This document shows, one piece after another, positions 8,962 to 17,304 of a stretch of DNA of 64,000 nucleotides. The position numbers were made by a program, and so were the translations under genes. The stretch's first letter is position 1, and each line of letters starts with the position of its first letter. This DNA comes from Fen-1273 sp963837815 (GTDB lineage Bacteria; Bacteroidota; Ignavibacteria; UBA10030; UBA6906), in contig CAWIOS010000009.1 in the NCBI GenBank assembly GCA_963837815.1, forward strand, positions 372,001 through 436,000, written 5' to 3'. The notes under the pieces were generated by a model. It had not been told where the DNA came from. It made no database searches and saw only the letters and a program-made list of their open reading frames with translations.

Positions 8962-9630
8962 ATGAGTAAGCTTGCAATCAGACTCACTGTAAACGGCACA
9001 ATTGCCTTTGCCATCCCGTGCTTTTGCCTGTTCCTTCCCGCATCATCGCTCGACTACTGGCAGGCGTGGATTTACTTGACGGTATTCTTTGGTGGGTCGA
9101 TCTTCATGATCCTCTACCTATTAAAGAAGGATCCACACCTTCTCGAGCGTCGTGAAACTGCCAAGGAACAGCGACCGATTCAAAAACTCTTTCAAGCGGC
9201 CTTTGCCCTTTTGTTTATCTCCTTGTTCATCATTGCTGGGTTTGATCGTCGCCTCCATTGGTCAGACGTCCCGACTTCGTTCGTCATCGTTGCCGATGGT
9301 GTCGTTCTCCTCAGTTGGAGAATGTTCTTCATGGTCCTCCGGGAAAACAGTTATGCTTCTTCAGCCGTGGAAATTACAGACACTCAGAAAGTAATCTCCT
9401 CGGGGCCTTACGCTCGTGTTCGTCATCCGATGTACTCAGCATTCCTGCTGTTGGTTCTGCCCACTCCCATTGCCTTGGGTTCTTGGTGGGGGCTGCCGTC
9501 CGCGTTTCTGATGGTGGTCGTATTTCTGTTCAGGCTTCTGGATGAAGAAGTGCTTCTTCGTCAAGACCTTCCGGGTTATGATGAGTACCGCAAGAAGGTG
9601 CGATATAGACTGATCCCAAAGATATGGTGA
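8962..9630 (+). CDS. isoprenylcysteine carboxyl methyltransferase-type membrane protein
   Basis: About 222 residues with several hydrophobic helices (about residues 5-30, 35-52, 80-100, 112-128, 165-200). The C-terminal part carries the signature of the ICMT/PEMT membrane methyltransferase superfamily: GPYARVRHPMYSAFLLL, then RLLDEE..L.......YDEYRKKVRYRLIP. These enzymes transfer a methyl group from S-adenosylmethionine to lipids, isoprenoid thiols or small molecules in the inner membrane; bacterial members are mostly uncharacterised. I choose the ATG at 8962 (MSKLAIRL); another ATG in frame is at 8932. It stands alone on the + strand. Confidence 0.8.
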   Translation: MSKLAIRLTVNGTIAFAIPCFCLFLPASSLDYWQAWIYLTVFFGGSIFMILYLLKKDPHLLERRETAKEQRPIQKLFQAAFALLFISLFIIAGFDRRLHWSDVPTSFVIVADGVVLLSWRMFFMVLRENSYASSAVEITDTQKVISSGPYARVRHPMYSAFLLLVLPTPIALGSWWGLPSAFLMVVVFLFRLLDEEVLLRQDLPGYDEYRKKVRYRLIPKIW

Positions 9631-9930
9631 GCTGGAGGGACTGCACCCGTTTTGTTTATCTACGGGATGTCAAACATGCAGGTTGTCGAGCTTGCCCCCA
9701 CTGGATCTATCGGGTTACGGAATTCCCTCTAGTTTCACCATGTGGCGGCCAGTTACTGAGATGGTCACATTATTGACGTTTCACTAACTAATCGCAGGTT
9801 CATTGAATCACCGCTTTCCAGACGGGGGGTGGCGGTTTTTGCTTTACGGCAATCACCGAGTGCCGCGGGGAGTTAAAGAAAACTGGAATTGCCGGAAATC
9901 CTACTGGACCTGACGGGATGGATTGAAATC
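9631..9930. other. intergenic region
   Basis: No gene is seen. Near its right end, ACCGC (9810-9814) can pair with GCGGT (9832-9836), followed by a run of T, a weak candidate terminator. A TTG at 9889 is in frame with the GH89 gene but lacks support as its start. Confidence 0.4.
9810..9840 (+). terminator. weak rho-independent terminator candidate
   Basis: A five-base-pair stem (ACCGC with GCGGT) with a loop of about 17 bases is followed directly by TTTT. The stem is short, so this is only a possibility; it would end transcripts from the methyltransferase gene 180 bases upstream. Confidence 0.25.
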
Positions 9931-12180
9931 ATGAAAAGGAATGGATCTGTCAACGCAATCTTCTTACTGACGGTCTTGTGTGCGTGCAAACAGCTCGTCT
10001 CCGCACAAGTCGACGAGATCCCGCCGTCGCAAGATCCTACCATAACAAGACAAGCGGGCTTAGGTCTGATTGGTCGCGTTGTTCCCTCCCATGTTTCTGA
10101 TTTCGCCGTGGAGATTATTCCCCCGGCTGACGGATATGACGTATTCGAGATTGAGAGTCTCGGACAAAAAATCGTTTTGCGGGGCAACAACGGCGTGGCC
10201 CTCGCGTCCGCTCTGAATCGCTACCTTGAGGAATTCTGCCGCTGCGAGATCTCGTGGAATTGCGGAAATCAGCTCGCGACAGGGAAAACCTTGCCGCCGG
10301 TGAAGCGGAAAATCCGCGTCGTCAGCCCATACAGGTTCCGTTACGCCTATAATTACTGCACGCATGGCTTTACAATGGCGTGGTGGGATTGGCCCCGCTG
10401 GGAACAAGAACTGGATTTCCTGGCGCTCAAAGGGGTGAACCTCGCTCTGATCATCGAGGGCCAGGAAGGAGTCTGGATCAATGGACTCCAAAAGTTCGGT
10501 TACTCCGATTCCGATGTTCGACATTGGCTATGCATGCCTTCGAATCAACCGTGGCAATACATGTCGAACATCGAGGATTTCGGCGGGCCGGAGCCATCGG
10601 AGATGGTGAACGACCGCGTCGCCCTCGGCCGGAAGATCATCGTGCGCATGCGCGAACTTGGCATGGGACCGGTACTCCAGGGCTATTATGGTATCGTGCC
10701 TTCCGATTTCAAGAGCCGGTTTCCAAGCGGGAAGGTTCATCTCCAGGGCGAGTGGGGCGGGCTCAAACGCCCGGACATGCTTGATCCTCTCGATCCTCTA
10801 TTTGCGAAATTTGCCGAAGCATTTTACGACGCGCAGACCAGGCTCTTTGGTCGCGCACAGTTCCTGGCGGCAGATCCCTTCCACGAAGGCGGCAGCATGG
10901 AAGGAATGGATCTCGCAGCCTGCGGTCAGGCCATCTATGGAGCAATGGCGAAGTCGAATCCCGGAGTGACGTGGGTGCTACAATCATGGCTGGAGAATCC
11001 ACGCCAGCCGATGATCGACGGCCTCGACAAGTCGAAGCTGCTCATCCTCGACCTTTTCTGTGAGAGAAAGGAGAACTGGCGCGAGCGTGGGCAATTCGGC
11101 CACACGCCGTGGCTCTGGTGCACGATTCAAAATTGGGGGGGGAATGTCGGTTTGGGGGGAGACGTCGATACCTTGCGTCTGAGGCCGGCCGACGCTCTTG
11201 CCGCGGCGGGCCCGGGAAGAGGTGCGATGGCTGGCATCGGCGCGCTGATGGAGGGGAGCGGCACGCAGCCGCTGCTTTGGGAAATGTTCTTTGGCAATGC
11301 CTGGCGCAGCGACGCTCCCGACCTGGATCTCTGGCTACGCGACTATGCACGCCGCCGCTATGGGGATACGTCATCAGCCGCGCTGGAGGCCCTGCACATC
11401 GAGATGGAGACGGTTTACGCACACCCTGGGTATGTCGAGTCTGTCATCTGCGCGCGTCCTTCGCTCGAACCCTACCCGAAGGCGCGCCTCTGGGGATCGA
11501 CGAAACCGGACTATGACACAAGACGATTGGTCGACGCATGGCGCCGGATGCTCGACGCTGCGGATGCGTGTGGTGGAAGCGACGGCTATCGCTATGATCT
11601 GGCCGATGTGGGCCGGCAGGTGCTCGCCGATCTGGCCGGACGTTACTACAGGGGGGTCGTGCAGGCCTATGCACGCAAGAACGCGGCCGCGGTCAGCCAA
11701 TTGAGCGGCAGGATGCTCGGCCTGATCCGTGATCTCGATCAATTGCTCTCCACGCGGCGAGAGTTTCTGCTTGGGGTATGGCTGGCCGACGCGCGCAAGT
11801 GTGGTACGACCAAGGATGCGCAGGATCTCTGCGAGCGCAACGCGCGGGAATTGTTCACGACCTGGACAGGTCGGGACAAGATCATCATTCCCATTCACAC
11901 CGATTATGCCAACCACCAATGGGCCGGCCTCGTGGGCACGTTCTATTTTTCCCGCTGGCAAACCTGGCTCGCCGCGATGCAGTCGGCGCTTGCCTCTGGC
12001 CAGGCGATCGACGCGGAAGCCACGCGCGTGCGTATCCGCGAGAACGAACTGATGTGGACGCGTCATCACGATGCGTATCCCGCCGAGCCGCAAGGGGAGA
12101 CAATCCAGGTTTCCCGCCGCCTTTTTGAGAAATACTCCGCCGACGCTTCCGACAAGACGTTGGGGGTCGTTTCAGATTAG
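9931..12180 (+). CDS. alpha-N-acetylglucosaminidase (GH89)
   Basis: A complete 749-residue GH89 enzyme with a signal peptide (MKRNGSVNAIFLLTVLCACK..VSAQ), so periplasmic or exported. The order is a small N-terminal alpha/beta domain (to about residue 130), a TIM barrel starting at YRYAYNYCTHGFTMAWWDWPRW, and a helical C-terminal domain. The two catalytic glutamates expected for the family can be placed in DPFHEGG and in LMEGSGTQPLLWEMFF. The length equals that of human NAGLU-type enzymes. The ATG at 9931 is preferred over the TTG at 9889 because the signal peptide begins there. It would release terminal alpha-linked GlcNAc from host or microbial glycans. A second GH89 gene ends at 485, so the organism carries at least two. 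Confidence 0.93.
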   Translation: MKRNGSVNAIFLLTVLCACKQLVSAQVDEIPPSQDPTITRQAGLGLIGRVVPSHVSDFAVEIIPPADGYDVFEIESLGQKIVLRGNNGVALASALNRYLEEFCRCEISWNCGNQLATGKTLPPVKRKIRVVSPYRFRYAYNYCTHGFTMAWWDWPRWEQELDFLALKGVNLALIIEGQEGVWINGLQKFGYSDSDVRHWLCMPSNQPWQYMSNIEDFGGPEPSEMVNDRVALGRKIIVRMRELGMGPVLQGYYGIVPSDFKSRFPSGKVHLQGEWGGLKRPDMLDPLDPLFAKFAEAFYDAQTRLFGRAQFLAADPFHEGGSMEGMDLAACGQAIYGAMAKSNPGVTWVLQSWLENPRQPMIDGLDKSKLLILDLFCERKENWRERGQFGHTPWLWCTIQNWGGNVGLGGDVDTLRLRPADALAAAGPGRGAMAGIGALMEGSGTQPLLWEMFFGNAWRSDAPDLDLWLRDYARRRYGDTSSAALEALHIEMETVYAHPGYVESVICARPSLEPYPKARLWGSTKPDYDTRRLVDAWRRMLDAADACGGSDGYRYDLADVGRQVLADLAGRYYRGVVQAYARKNAAAVSQLSGRMLGLIRDLDQLLSTRREFLLGVWLADARKCGTTKDAQDLCERNARELFTTWTGRDKIIIPIHTDYANHQWAGLVGTFYFSRWQTWLAAMQSALASGQAIDAEATRVRIRENELMWTRHHDAYPAEPQGETIQVSRRLFEKYSADASDKTLGVVSD

Positions 12181-12827
12181 TCGCCTTTTTTTCTCAAAGC
12201 AAAAGAGAGATAGTCTCTTCTTTCGCAAGCTGAGCAAAGCCTCTCCAACATCACCACGACGGGAACTGCAATTCTGCGAAGGGCCCTGCGGATTGTCAGT
12301 ATTTTGAGCACTTGCATCCACGAGACATCAGGCTTCGTAAACCGCAGGTCGTGGGTTCAAATACCACCTTCAGCTCCACACCTTTTTCATTCGTTCTTGT
12401 TGACCGTTTCTGCAATTTGTGGAAGCGGTCCTTTATTTCCTGCCGGACCCCATGTTGATGTTGAGTTGCTCTAAGCGGACCGCGGTCTTGTAGACTGCAG
12501 CTCCAGACGAAGAAGCTCGTGCTTTAGCGTCAGTAGGGCCTCGATCGACAGTTTAGCTATTACGCTCACGTTCATTGTCGGCCAATAAAACGTTTGGACG
12601 GAACACTTGGATATCAGGCACAGTGTGACACTCCCGTTCGGCGTAGGGATTCAGCGAATAGCTTAGCTCGCCCCACGAGCCCTGCCCACGGCGTCCCCCA
12701 GTGTAACAATAACGGACATAGGCAACAGGCAGTAGTATATTACTACTTGCTTTTTACGATTATATTTTGTATATTACAACAGTGCGGTTCATCAGTCACC
12801 CAGTTCATTAGAGATCGTGCCGGTGAT
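12181..12827. other. intergenic region with tRNA-like remnant
   Basis: Protein-coding content is doubtful. A degenerate tRNA 3' half lies at 12330-12378. On the - strand 12471-12575 could encode a 34-residue peptide (MNVSVIAKLSIEALLTLKHE then LLRLELQ), without a ribosome site. An AT-rich island at about 12735-12780 (TTGC, then TATATTTTG and TATATTAC) contrasts with the GC-rich surroundings and may hold the promoter of the winged-helix gene at 12828. Confidence 0.45.
12330..12378 (+). other. degenerate tRNA-Thr-like 3' half, possible attachment site
   Basis: The stretch has an anticodon-loop-like TTCGTAA (anticodon CGT, threonine), a T-arm (GTGGG TTCAAAT ACCAC, four of five pairs) and the tail CAGCTCCA of a tRNA acceptor stem. 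The anticodon stem does not pair well and no D-arm or 5' half is seen, so it is not a working tRNA. Integrases commonly leave such 3' tRNA pieces at element borders, and the accessory block begins just after it. Confidence 0.5.
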
Positions 12828-13163
12828 ATGGAGAAGAAGCGGGAGAAGGAGTTGACGATTGATCCGTCTCTGGAGCTGTTCGACGAACTCGATCTGGAGT
12901 TTGAAGAACCTGAGATTACCATCCCTCTTTCCGTTGTACAGGATAGAGCGATTCCGGCAAACGCCAAGCTGGTCTTTGGGATTTTGCGCTCATTCTGTAA
13001 AGGGAACAAGACCACGTGTACCCCATCGCTCATCGAAATAGCGAAAAGGGCGAACACATGGTTCTCCAACGTTCCGAAATTGTTGAGGACCCTGGAACAC
13101 CAGAAGTACATTTCGGTCGACAGGACTGGAACGCGTAATGTCTATACGCTCTTGAGACCTTAG
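12828..13163 (+). CDS. winged helix-turn-helix protein (HTH_36-like)
   Basis: A 111-residue protein. After an acidic N-terminus (MEKKREKELTIDPSLELFDE), residues about 45-105 match the helix-turn-helix domain common in plasmid and phage replication-initiation and regulatory proteins: IPANAKLVFGILRSFC, then TPSLIEIAKRANTW and LLRTLEHQKYISVDR, the wing. The frame stays open upstream to 12594, but that part is of non-coding character, so I use the ATG at 12828. It is the first gene of the accessory block and probably its DNA-binding regulator or replication factor. The function is inferred from the fold only. Confidence 0.65.
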   Translation: MEKKREKELTIDPSLELFDELDLEFEEPEITIPLSVVQDRAIPANAKLVFGILRSFCKGNKTTCTPSLIEIAKRANTWFSNVPKLLRTLEHQKYISVDRTGTRNVYTLLRP

Positions 13164-13804
13164 TCTGAATTTGCGCTACTGATTCGCCGGCACGAATTTT
13201 GTCATGCTTCAATAGCTAAAAGTGGAACGCCTTCTTCCATTACATGATGAAGGCTTGGTCACAAGCTTCACACTATTTGAAAAAAGCGACTCCGGTAGCA
13301 CATAGCACCTGAAGCGGCGAAGAAACCCGCCTCGAGGAAGATTGCCGGCGTCCGTGTTGCAAGGCCGCCCGGTCTTTTCGGGGCGGGTTTCTTCGTTCTT
13401 GGTGGAGCAAGGGACGCAAATTTATTTTTCAACAGGCACTATAAAATTCGACCCATGCGAGTGCATCGGGATCGTGAATGGAAGAGGAAATCCGGCCAGA
13501 CCCCAGTGCGTTCGCCCTACGCCGAACGCAGCGCAGGTGCGGAAGTGACCGCGGTGCTCGAATTTGGCCCAAATTGGCCGTTTCCGGTCGTGGAGCCCCC
13601 TCGCTTCAGGGCCTGGCGTTTGAGCAGGATCGCTCGCGGAAAGGGGCCTCGGACATTTTCGGATGAATCGAGGAGCCTCGACTGCAGGGCGACTGGCAAC
13701 TGAACAAAAAAGTCTCCGGATACCCTATAAACCTGAACGCGAAAAACGTACTTATTCCTTGTAAAGAGGTTCAGAACTCTGACACCAGCGAAAGGAAAAT
13801 AGCC
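13164..13804. other. gene-free region with long inverted repeat
   Basis: Short overlapping open frames at 13342-13703 look incidental. The notable feature is the perfect 14-base inverted repeat at 13318-13331 and 13382-13395. Upstream, 13164-13317 shows nothing. 13400-13800 holds GC-rich sequence with local palindromes (GGCCCAAATTGGCC at about 13565) and no ribosome site until the gene at 13805. Confidence 0.45.
13318..13395 (+). terminator. long hairpin with perfect 14-base-pair stem, terminator-like
   Basis: CGAAGAAACCCGCC at 13318-13331 is the exact reverse complement of GGCGGGTTTCTTCG at 13382-13395, followed by TTCTT. The 50-base interior is itself GC-rich (GCCGGCG, then GGCCGCCCGG) and can fold. 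It may be a terminator for the winged-helix gene or a structured RNA. Confidence 0.5.
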
Positions 13805-14767
13805 ATGCTACGAAACGAAAACTTGCACGAATCTCCCTATGCTCCAACGATGCTGCTGAGGACAACGGTCCGCCGCTTACCCAGCGGCTTTCTTTCCGCC
13901 GAGCGGACAACTGGACTTGCGAAATCTCTGCCGAGTGAGATTCGCGCATCCGAATACCGCGACGTGGTCATGCTCCTTGAGGAGCAATTCCAGCCCGCCA
14001 CGCGCGACGATGTCACGCTGTTGTTCAGACTCGCGGCACTCACCCTCCTCGCGCGCTCCCACGTTCCGGTAAACGTTGTGGGAGAGGGCGACCCGAACAG
14101 TCGGGCCGCACGCATCAAAAGGCTCCAAAGCGACACGGAATGGGGAGAGTACATCAGGAGCGAGATCGAAGACATTGCGCTAATCGACCAGGCACTTGCC
14201 ACGCTCAGGCCGGACGTCGATATCACCCAATGGCGGCAGACCGTTGACCCCGTTGTGAAGGAGTATCTGGATGACTTCGAGAGGGATTGCATGAAACAAA
14301 AAGAAAAAGCGAAACGCGATGAGAGCGCACAGAGCGGCGGAAGGAAGCCCGACTTCGATATGCAAGTAGCCTTTGATACGTCAATGGAAAAACTCTTCGC
14401 AAAGTACGGCATTCCCAGGAAGGGGCCCGAGCCGACCACGCCAGACACGAAAGACGACGGCTCTCTGGATTACACGAAGGCGCTCGAGTTTCTCACCCGC
14501 GAGAGAAACGCCGAGCAGGCCGAAGTGGACATGTTACGGGAAAGGGCCCTTCAGGCAAAACAAGAGCTTTCGGCATTGCTCGCATCACCGGCGGAAGAGG
14601 AAAAACTGACCAGAGAGCAGCGAACGCGAATTGAGAAATACTACTCCTCTCTGGAATCAGAGATGTGTCAGATTGAGCGCACGCTGAGAGAACATATGAA
14701 CACCCGGTCCTTGAATTCCGCGCGTTCTCATAGAGCGACCGAAAGGACGCACCCCCGGACTTCGTAG
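13805..14767 (+). CDS. conserved hypothetical coiled-coil protein of the accessory block
   Basis: A 320-residue protein that I cannot name. Residues about 50-85 (ASEYRDVVMLLEEQFQPATRDDVTLLFRLAA) resemble the segment EYQALVDAFVDAYRPQTEDEVLIV in the next gene and in a family of bacterial conserved hypotheticals with the pattern (E)YxxLxxxxxxxFxPxTxxExxLV. The C-terminal half is highly charged and predicted coiled-coil (about 225-300: LTRERNAEQAEVDMLRERAL and following). There is no signal peptide or membrane segment. It is followed by four more + strand genes of the block. The start at 13805 is preceded by GAAAGGAAAATAGCC, a fair ribosome site. Confidence 0.6.
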   Translation: MLRNENLHESPYAPTMLLRTTVRRLPSGFLSAERTTGLAKSLPSEIRASEYRDVVMLLEEQFQPATRDDVTLLFRLAALTLLARSHVPVNVVGEGDPNSRAARIKRLQSDTEWGEYIRSEIEDIALIDQALATLRPDVDITQWRQTVDPVVKEYLDDFERDCMKQKEKAKRDESAQSGGRKPDFDMQVAFDTSMEKLFAKYGIPRKGPEPTTPDTKDDGSLDYTKALEFLTRERNAEQAEVDMLRERALQAKQELSALLASPAEEEKLTREQRTRIEKYYSSLESEMCQIERTLREHMNTRSLNSARSHRATERTHPRTS

Positions 14768-14917
14768 GGCCGGGCGATGGTGAGGCGCGCGCCACGAGAG
14801 ATTCCTTTTTCAGGATTGAGATCGCTCGTACGGCCCGGTCGCCCCAGTCAGTTGTGCAATTTTACACGCTACGGCGGCTGTCAATACCGCAGCACTATAT
14901 TCACTAATAATCACAAC

Positions 14918-15835
14918 ATGGAGTCTTCAATGGATACATATTTACAACTCCCCGATGCCCCTGCGCCGAAGCGCGGGGGTGGCCCTGCAACCCCAGAGGG
15001 CATCAGTATTATCAAATACAATTCGACGGTCCATGGGTTCACTGACCGGAGAACGGTCATCGCCCGTTTGGGAGAGCGCCAGGAAGAATACCAGGCCCTG
15101 GTCGATGCCTTCGTCGATGCCTACCGCCCTCAGACAGAGGATGAAGTGCTCATCGTCCACGAGCTTGCGACCAACCGGTGGCGCATGGCACGGGCCCTAC
15201 GGTTCGAGAGCGCGCAGATCGAGATGACGCTGAACGCGATTGAAGCTGAGGAAACACACGCGCAGAAATGTGCAGACTGCGCCGTGGCAGAATCTCGCAA
15301 GCGGCTCGATGCTGCACGCGGCAACCTTGAACTCGTCCGAGCGGCGTCCAAGGAAGGGAAGCTCCCCTGGGAAGCGATCCCCGATGCGCTTTGGGAAGAA
15401 CTCCTGGTCGACCTTGAGCCACACATGGCGTCTCTTCCGGCAGATGAACTGGGGGGGGTGAGAACCCCCGAAGAGGTGATCGCTTTGATCCGTCGGGAAC
15501 TCTCTTTCGATGACACAACGCTTCACACGGAGTGTCTCCGCATCGCCGAGAGGGACGTTGCCGCCTCCCAAATGGCCGTTGAGGAGTCATGCGCCGCGCG
15601 TGATGCAAGCGCGAAAGAATTTGCTCACCGCAAAGATGCCGCCGGACTCTTAAGTGACGCCGACTGGCAGCGGGTTCACCGCTCGACAAGTTCGCTGGAG
15701 AGGGAATTCCGCCAGAAACTGGAAATCCTGATAAAACTTCAGCAGATACGGCACGAGAAAGAAGGCCTTCATGGGCGGGAAATTGCTCCTCCACCCGATG
15801 ATGGCACCGAGCCTCAGGATGCACCGGGGCCGTAA
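14918..15835 (+). CDS. conserved hypothetical protein with TPEG...HG motif
   Basis: A 305-residue cytoplasmic protein. The N-terminal pattern GGGPATPEGIS..KYNSTVHGF followed by EEYQALVDAFVDAYRPQTEDE and NRWRMARALRFESAQIE matches a widespread family of uncharacterised proteins that begin with a (S/T)GPxTPEGKxxxxxNAxKHG motif and continue into a helical bundle. I know no function for it. The rest is helical and charged. I choose the ATG at 14918 (MESSMDTYLQ); the next ATG is at 14930 and the frame is open back to 14777. It is a likely distant relative of the gene just upstream. Confidence 0.6.
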   Translation: MESSMDTYLQLPDAPAPKRGGGPATPEGISIIKYNSTVHGFTDRRTVIARLGERQEEYQALVDAFVDAYRPQTEDEVLIVHELATNRWRMARALRFESAQIEMTLNAIEAEETHAQKCADCAVAESRKRLDAARGNLELVRAASKEGKLPWEAIPDALWEELLVDLEPHMASLPADELGGVRTPEEVIALIRRELSFDDTTLHTECLRIAERDVAASQMAVEESCAARDASAKEFAHRKDAAGLLSDADWQRVHRSTSSLEREFRQKLEILIKLQQIRHEKEGLHGREIAPPPDDGTEPQDAPGP

Positions 15836-15869
15836 GGCACGTCGCCGAACGCGCAAGGGGATATGCAAT

Positions 15870-15910
15870 GGGTGCCCTTGAGAGGGTCTGGCATTCCTCT
15901 GGGGGCACCC
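15870..15910 (+). other. strong hairpin before the first CxxC gene
   Basis: GGGTGCCC (15870-15877) pairs with GGGCACCC (15903-15910), and inside it GAGAGG pairs with CCTCT. There is no U-tract directly after it. It lies between the genes ending at 15835 and starting at 15989 and could be a terminator, a processing site or an attenuator-like structure. Confidence 0.5.
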
Positions 15911-15988
15911 AGGGATTTCGAAAAGAGAAGCGTTCCTATTTTTTGGTTTCTCGAAACAACATGTGAGTACACCGAGAGGAGAATCACT

Positions 15989-16594
15989 TTGAGCACTTCG
16001 CTCCTGATTGCGTATGACATGTCGTGTCCCCTCTGCGTGAGGTTCCACTCATGGCCCGAGATCCTCAACCGCCTGAGCGCGGACCTTCTCTTGTACCGAA
16101 GAAGTTTCCGCGCGCTTGCATGGGAGTACCGTCCGTTTCCGGAGGCGGGGGTACGCCTTGTAACATTTGCCGAGCTCAAGTGCCACCGCGCCCACGTCGG
16201 TTGCGACGGCCTTCCGGAGGATTACTTCTTCACGCCCGAGTGCTACGAGGACGGCGACCCGCGGCGCAGAAACGTGCAACGAATCGATGTCCTGATCCAG
16301 TCCGCCACCGATCGGGAATCAAAGCGGCGGGCCCTTTATGTGGCTGATAGGATGTACTGTTTCGCCTGGGTGCACTTTGCGCTCTCGCTCGGGTCCGACG
16401 GCTCGCTCTCGGAGACCTGCGTGAGGCAAATTGTCGCCGAGAGCCTCTTTGACCGGGCACTCGGCGTGGCAAGGGAAGCCGGCGTTGCCGCTGAGGCGCG
16501 GAGGCTCGGGTTCGAGAAGTTTCCGGCACTTCGCAACGAGCCACCGAGGAGATCTCGACGGACGAGAGCGCACGAGAACACGGTTGGTTTGTAG
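15989..16594 (+). CDS. CxxC-motif protein with HTH-like segment, first of a tandem pair
   Basis: About 201 residues, of unknown function. The TTG at 15989 is preceded by GAGAGGAGAATCACT, a good ribosome site; an ATG at 16019 is the alternative. Near the N-terminus it has CPLCVRF, then LNRLSADLLLYRRSFRALAWEYR and ELKCHRAHV. This layout (C-x2-C, a helix-turn-helix-like (S)xxxLAxEY segment, then a histidine pair H-x2-H) resembles small zinc-ribbon plus HTH DNA-binding modules of phages. The next gene repeats the same layout, so the two are diverged duplicates. The C-terminus is basic (PPRRSRRTRAHEN). The DNA-binding role is inference. Confidence 0.55.
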   Translation: MSTSLLIAYDMSCPLCVRFHSWPEILNRLSADLLLYRRSFRALAWEYRPFPEAGVRLVTFAELKCHRAHVGCDGLPEDYFFTPECYEDGDPRRRNVQRIDVLIQSATDRESKRRALYVADRMYCFAWVHFALSLGSDGSLSETCVRQIVAESLFDRALGVAREAGVAAEARRLGFEKFPALRNEPPRRSRRTRAHENTVGL

Positions 16595-16612
16595 CGGGGA
16601 GTCTCGTCATCC

Positions 16613-16661
16613 CGCCCGGCCTCACGTTGGGTACTCTGGGGCGAGGCACACCCGCCGGGCG
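16613..16661 (+). other. inverted repeat between the tandem CxxC genes
   Basis: CGCCCGGC (16613-16620) and GCCGGGCG (16654-16661) are perfect complements separated by 33 bases. Like 15870-15910, it sits directly upstream of a CxxC-motif gene and has no U-tract. Confidence 0.4.
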
Positions 16662-16709
16662 ATTCCGGGTTGGGAACACGCGTGGACGCCAAACAAGGAG
16701 CTGCAACTT

Positions 16710-17279
16710 ATGGACATGCTCTACATCGCAAGACCAAAGCGGATATGTCGCGTCTGTGCTGCATTTCGGACAGAGCCCGCTGTGCTGAACATGGTGAGCG
16801 CGGACTTGCTGTACAGGCGAAGGACCCCCACGGAGCTTGCCAGAGAGTTCAAGGATGAACAACACGCTCTCCGAAGGGGCCTCACCGCGCCGGCATTCCG
16901 GAGCCACGCACGGCATGTCGATGCCCGTGAGGTAAACCCCCTCTACTATACCTCACCCGAGCTCTTCGAATCCGGGGACTCTCGCCGAGGGCTCGCGAAC
17001 GCGATCGAGCGGGTTGTGACGGGGTTTTACCAGGAGGAACAGTGGCGCGCCGTCCTCGGCACAGCCGACCGGCTCCGCCTCCAGGCTGAGGCGCTTCGCC
17101 GTGAGCAGCGGGCAAGGCACGAGGAATGGCTTCCGAAGGCAGAGGCCCTGGACGCCCTCGCACGATCATTGATCAGGGCTCATGGCCTGGAAGAACTCGC
17201 ACTTGAGGCGGGGCTCTCGGGTGTCGTCCCTGACGATGAAACGGAGGCCAGCAGTGACACACTGCTTGTCATGCACTGA
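16710..17279 (+). CDS. CxxC-motif protein with HTH-like segment, second of a tandem pair
   Basis: A 189-residue protein of unknown function. The ATG at 16710 follows AACAAGGAGCTGCAACTT, a clear ribosome site. It repeats the plan of the gene upstream: CRVCAAF at the N-terminus, then LNMVSADLLYRRRTPTELAREFK, then HARHVDAREVN and YTSPELFESGDSRRG, which lines up with FTPECYEDGDPRRR in the first copy. The C-terminal half is a charged helical region (QAEALRREQRARHEEWLPKA). The conserved C-x2-C and His pair suggest a zinc site, and the middle helices suggest DNA binding. It lies 25 bases before the AAA+ ATPase gene, probably in one operon. Confidence 0.55.
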   Translation: MDMLYIARPKRICRVCAAFRTEPAVLNMVSADLLYRRRTPTELAREFKDEQHALRRGLTAPAFRSHARHVDAREVNPLYYTSPELFESGDSRRGLANAIERVVTGFYQEEQWRAVLGTADRLRLQAEALRREQRARHEEWLPKAEALDALARSLIRAHGLEELALEAGLSGVVPDDETEASSDTLLVMH

Positions 17280-17304
17280 TCGATTACCAAGAGAAAGGAG
17301 CACG

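Noticed and set aside
12330..12378. Functional tRNA gene.
   Set aside because: The 5' half and D-arm are missing and the anticodon stem does not pair.
12741..12775. A defined promoter with -33 TTG and -7 TAnnTTTG boxes.
   Set aside because: TTG at 12747 and TATATTTTG at 12761 are only 11 bases apart, not the about 19 expected; kept only as an AT-rich island.
12594..12827. Upstream extension of the winged-helix gene.
   Set aside because: The extension is not protein-like and reaches into the AT-rich intergenic part; the ATG at 12828 is a better start.
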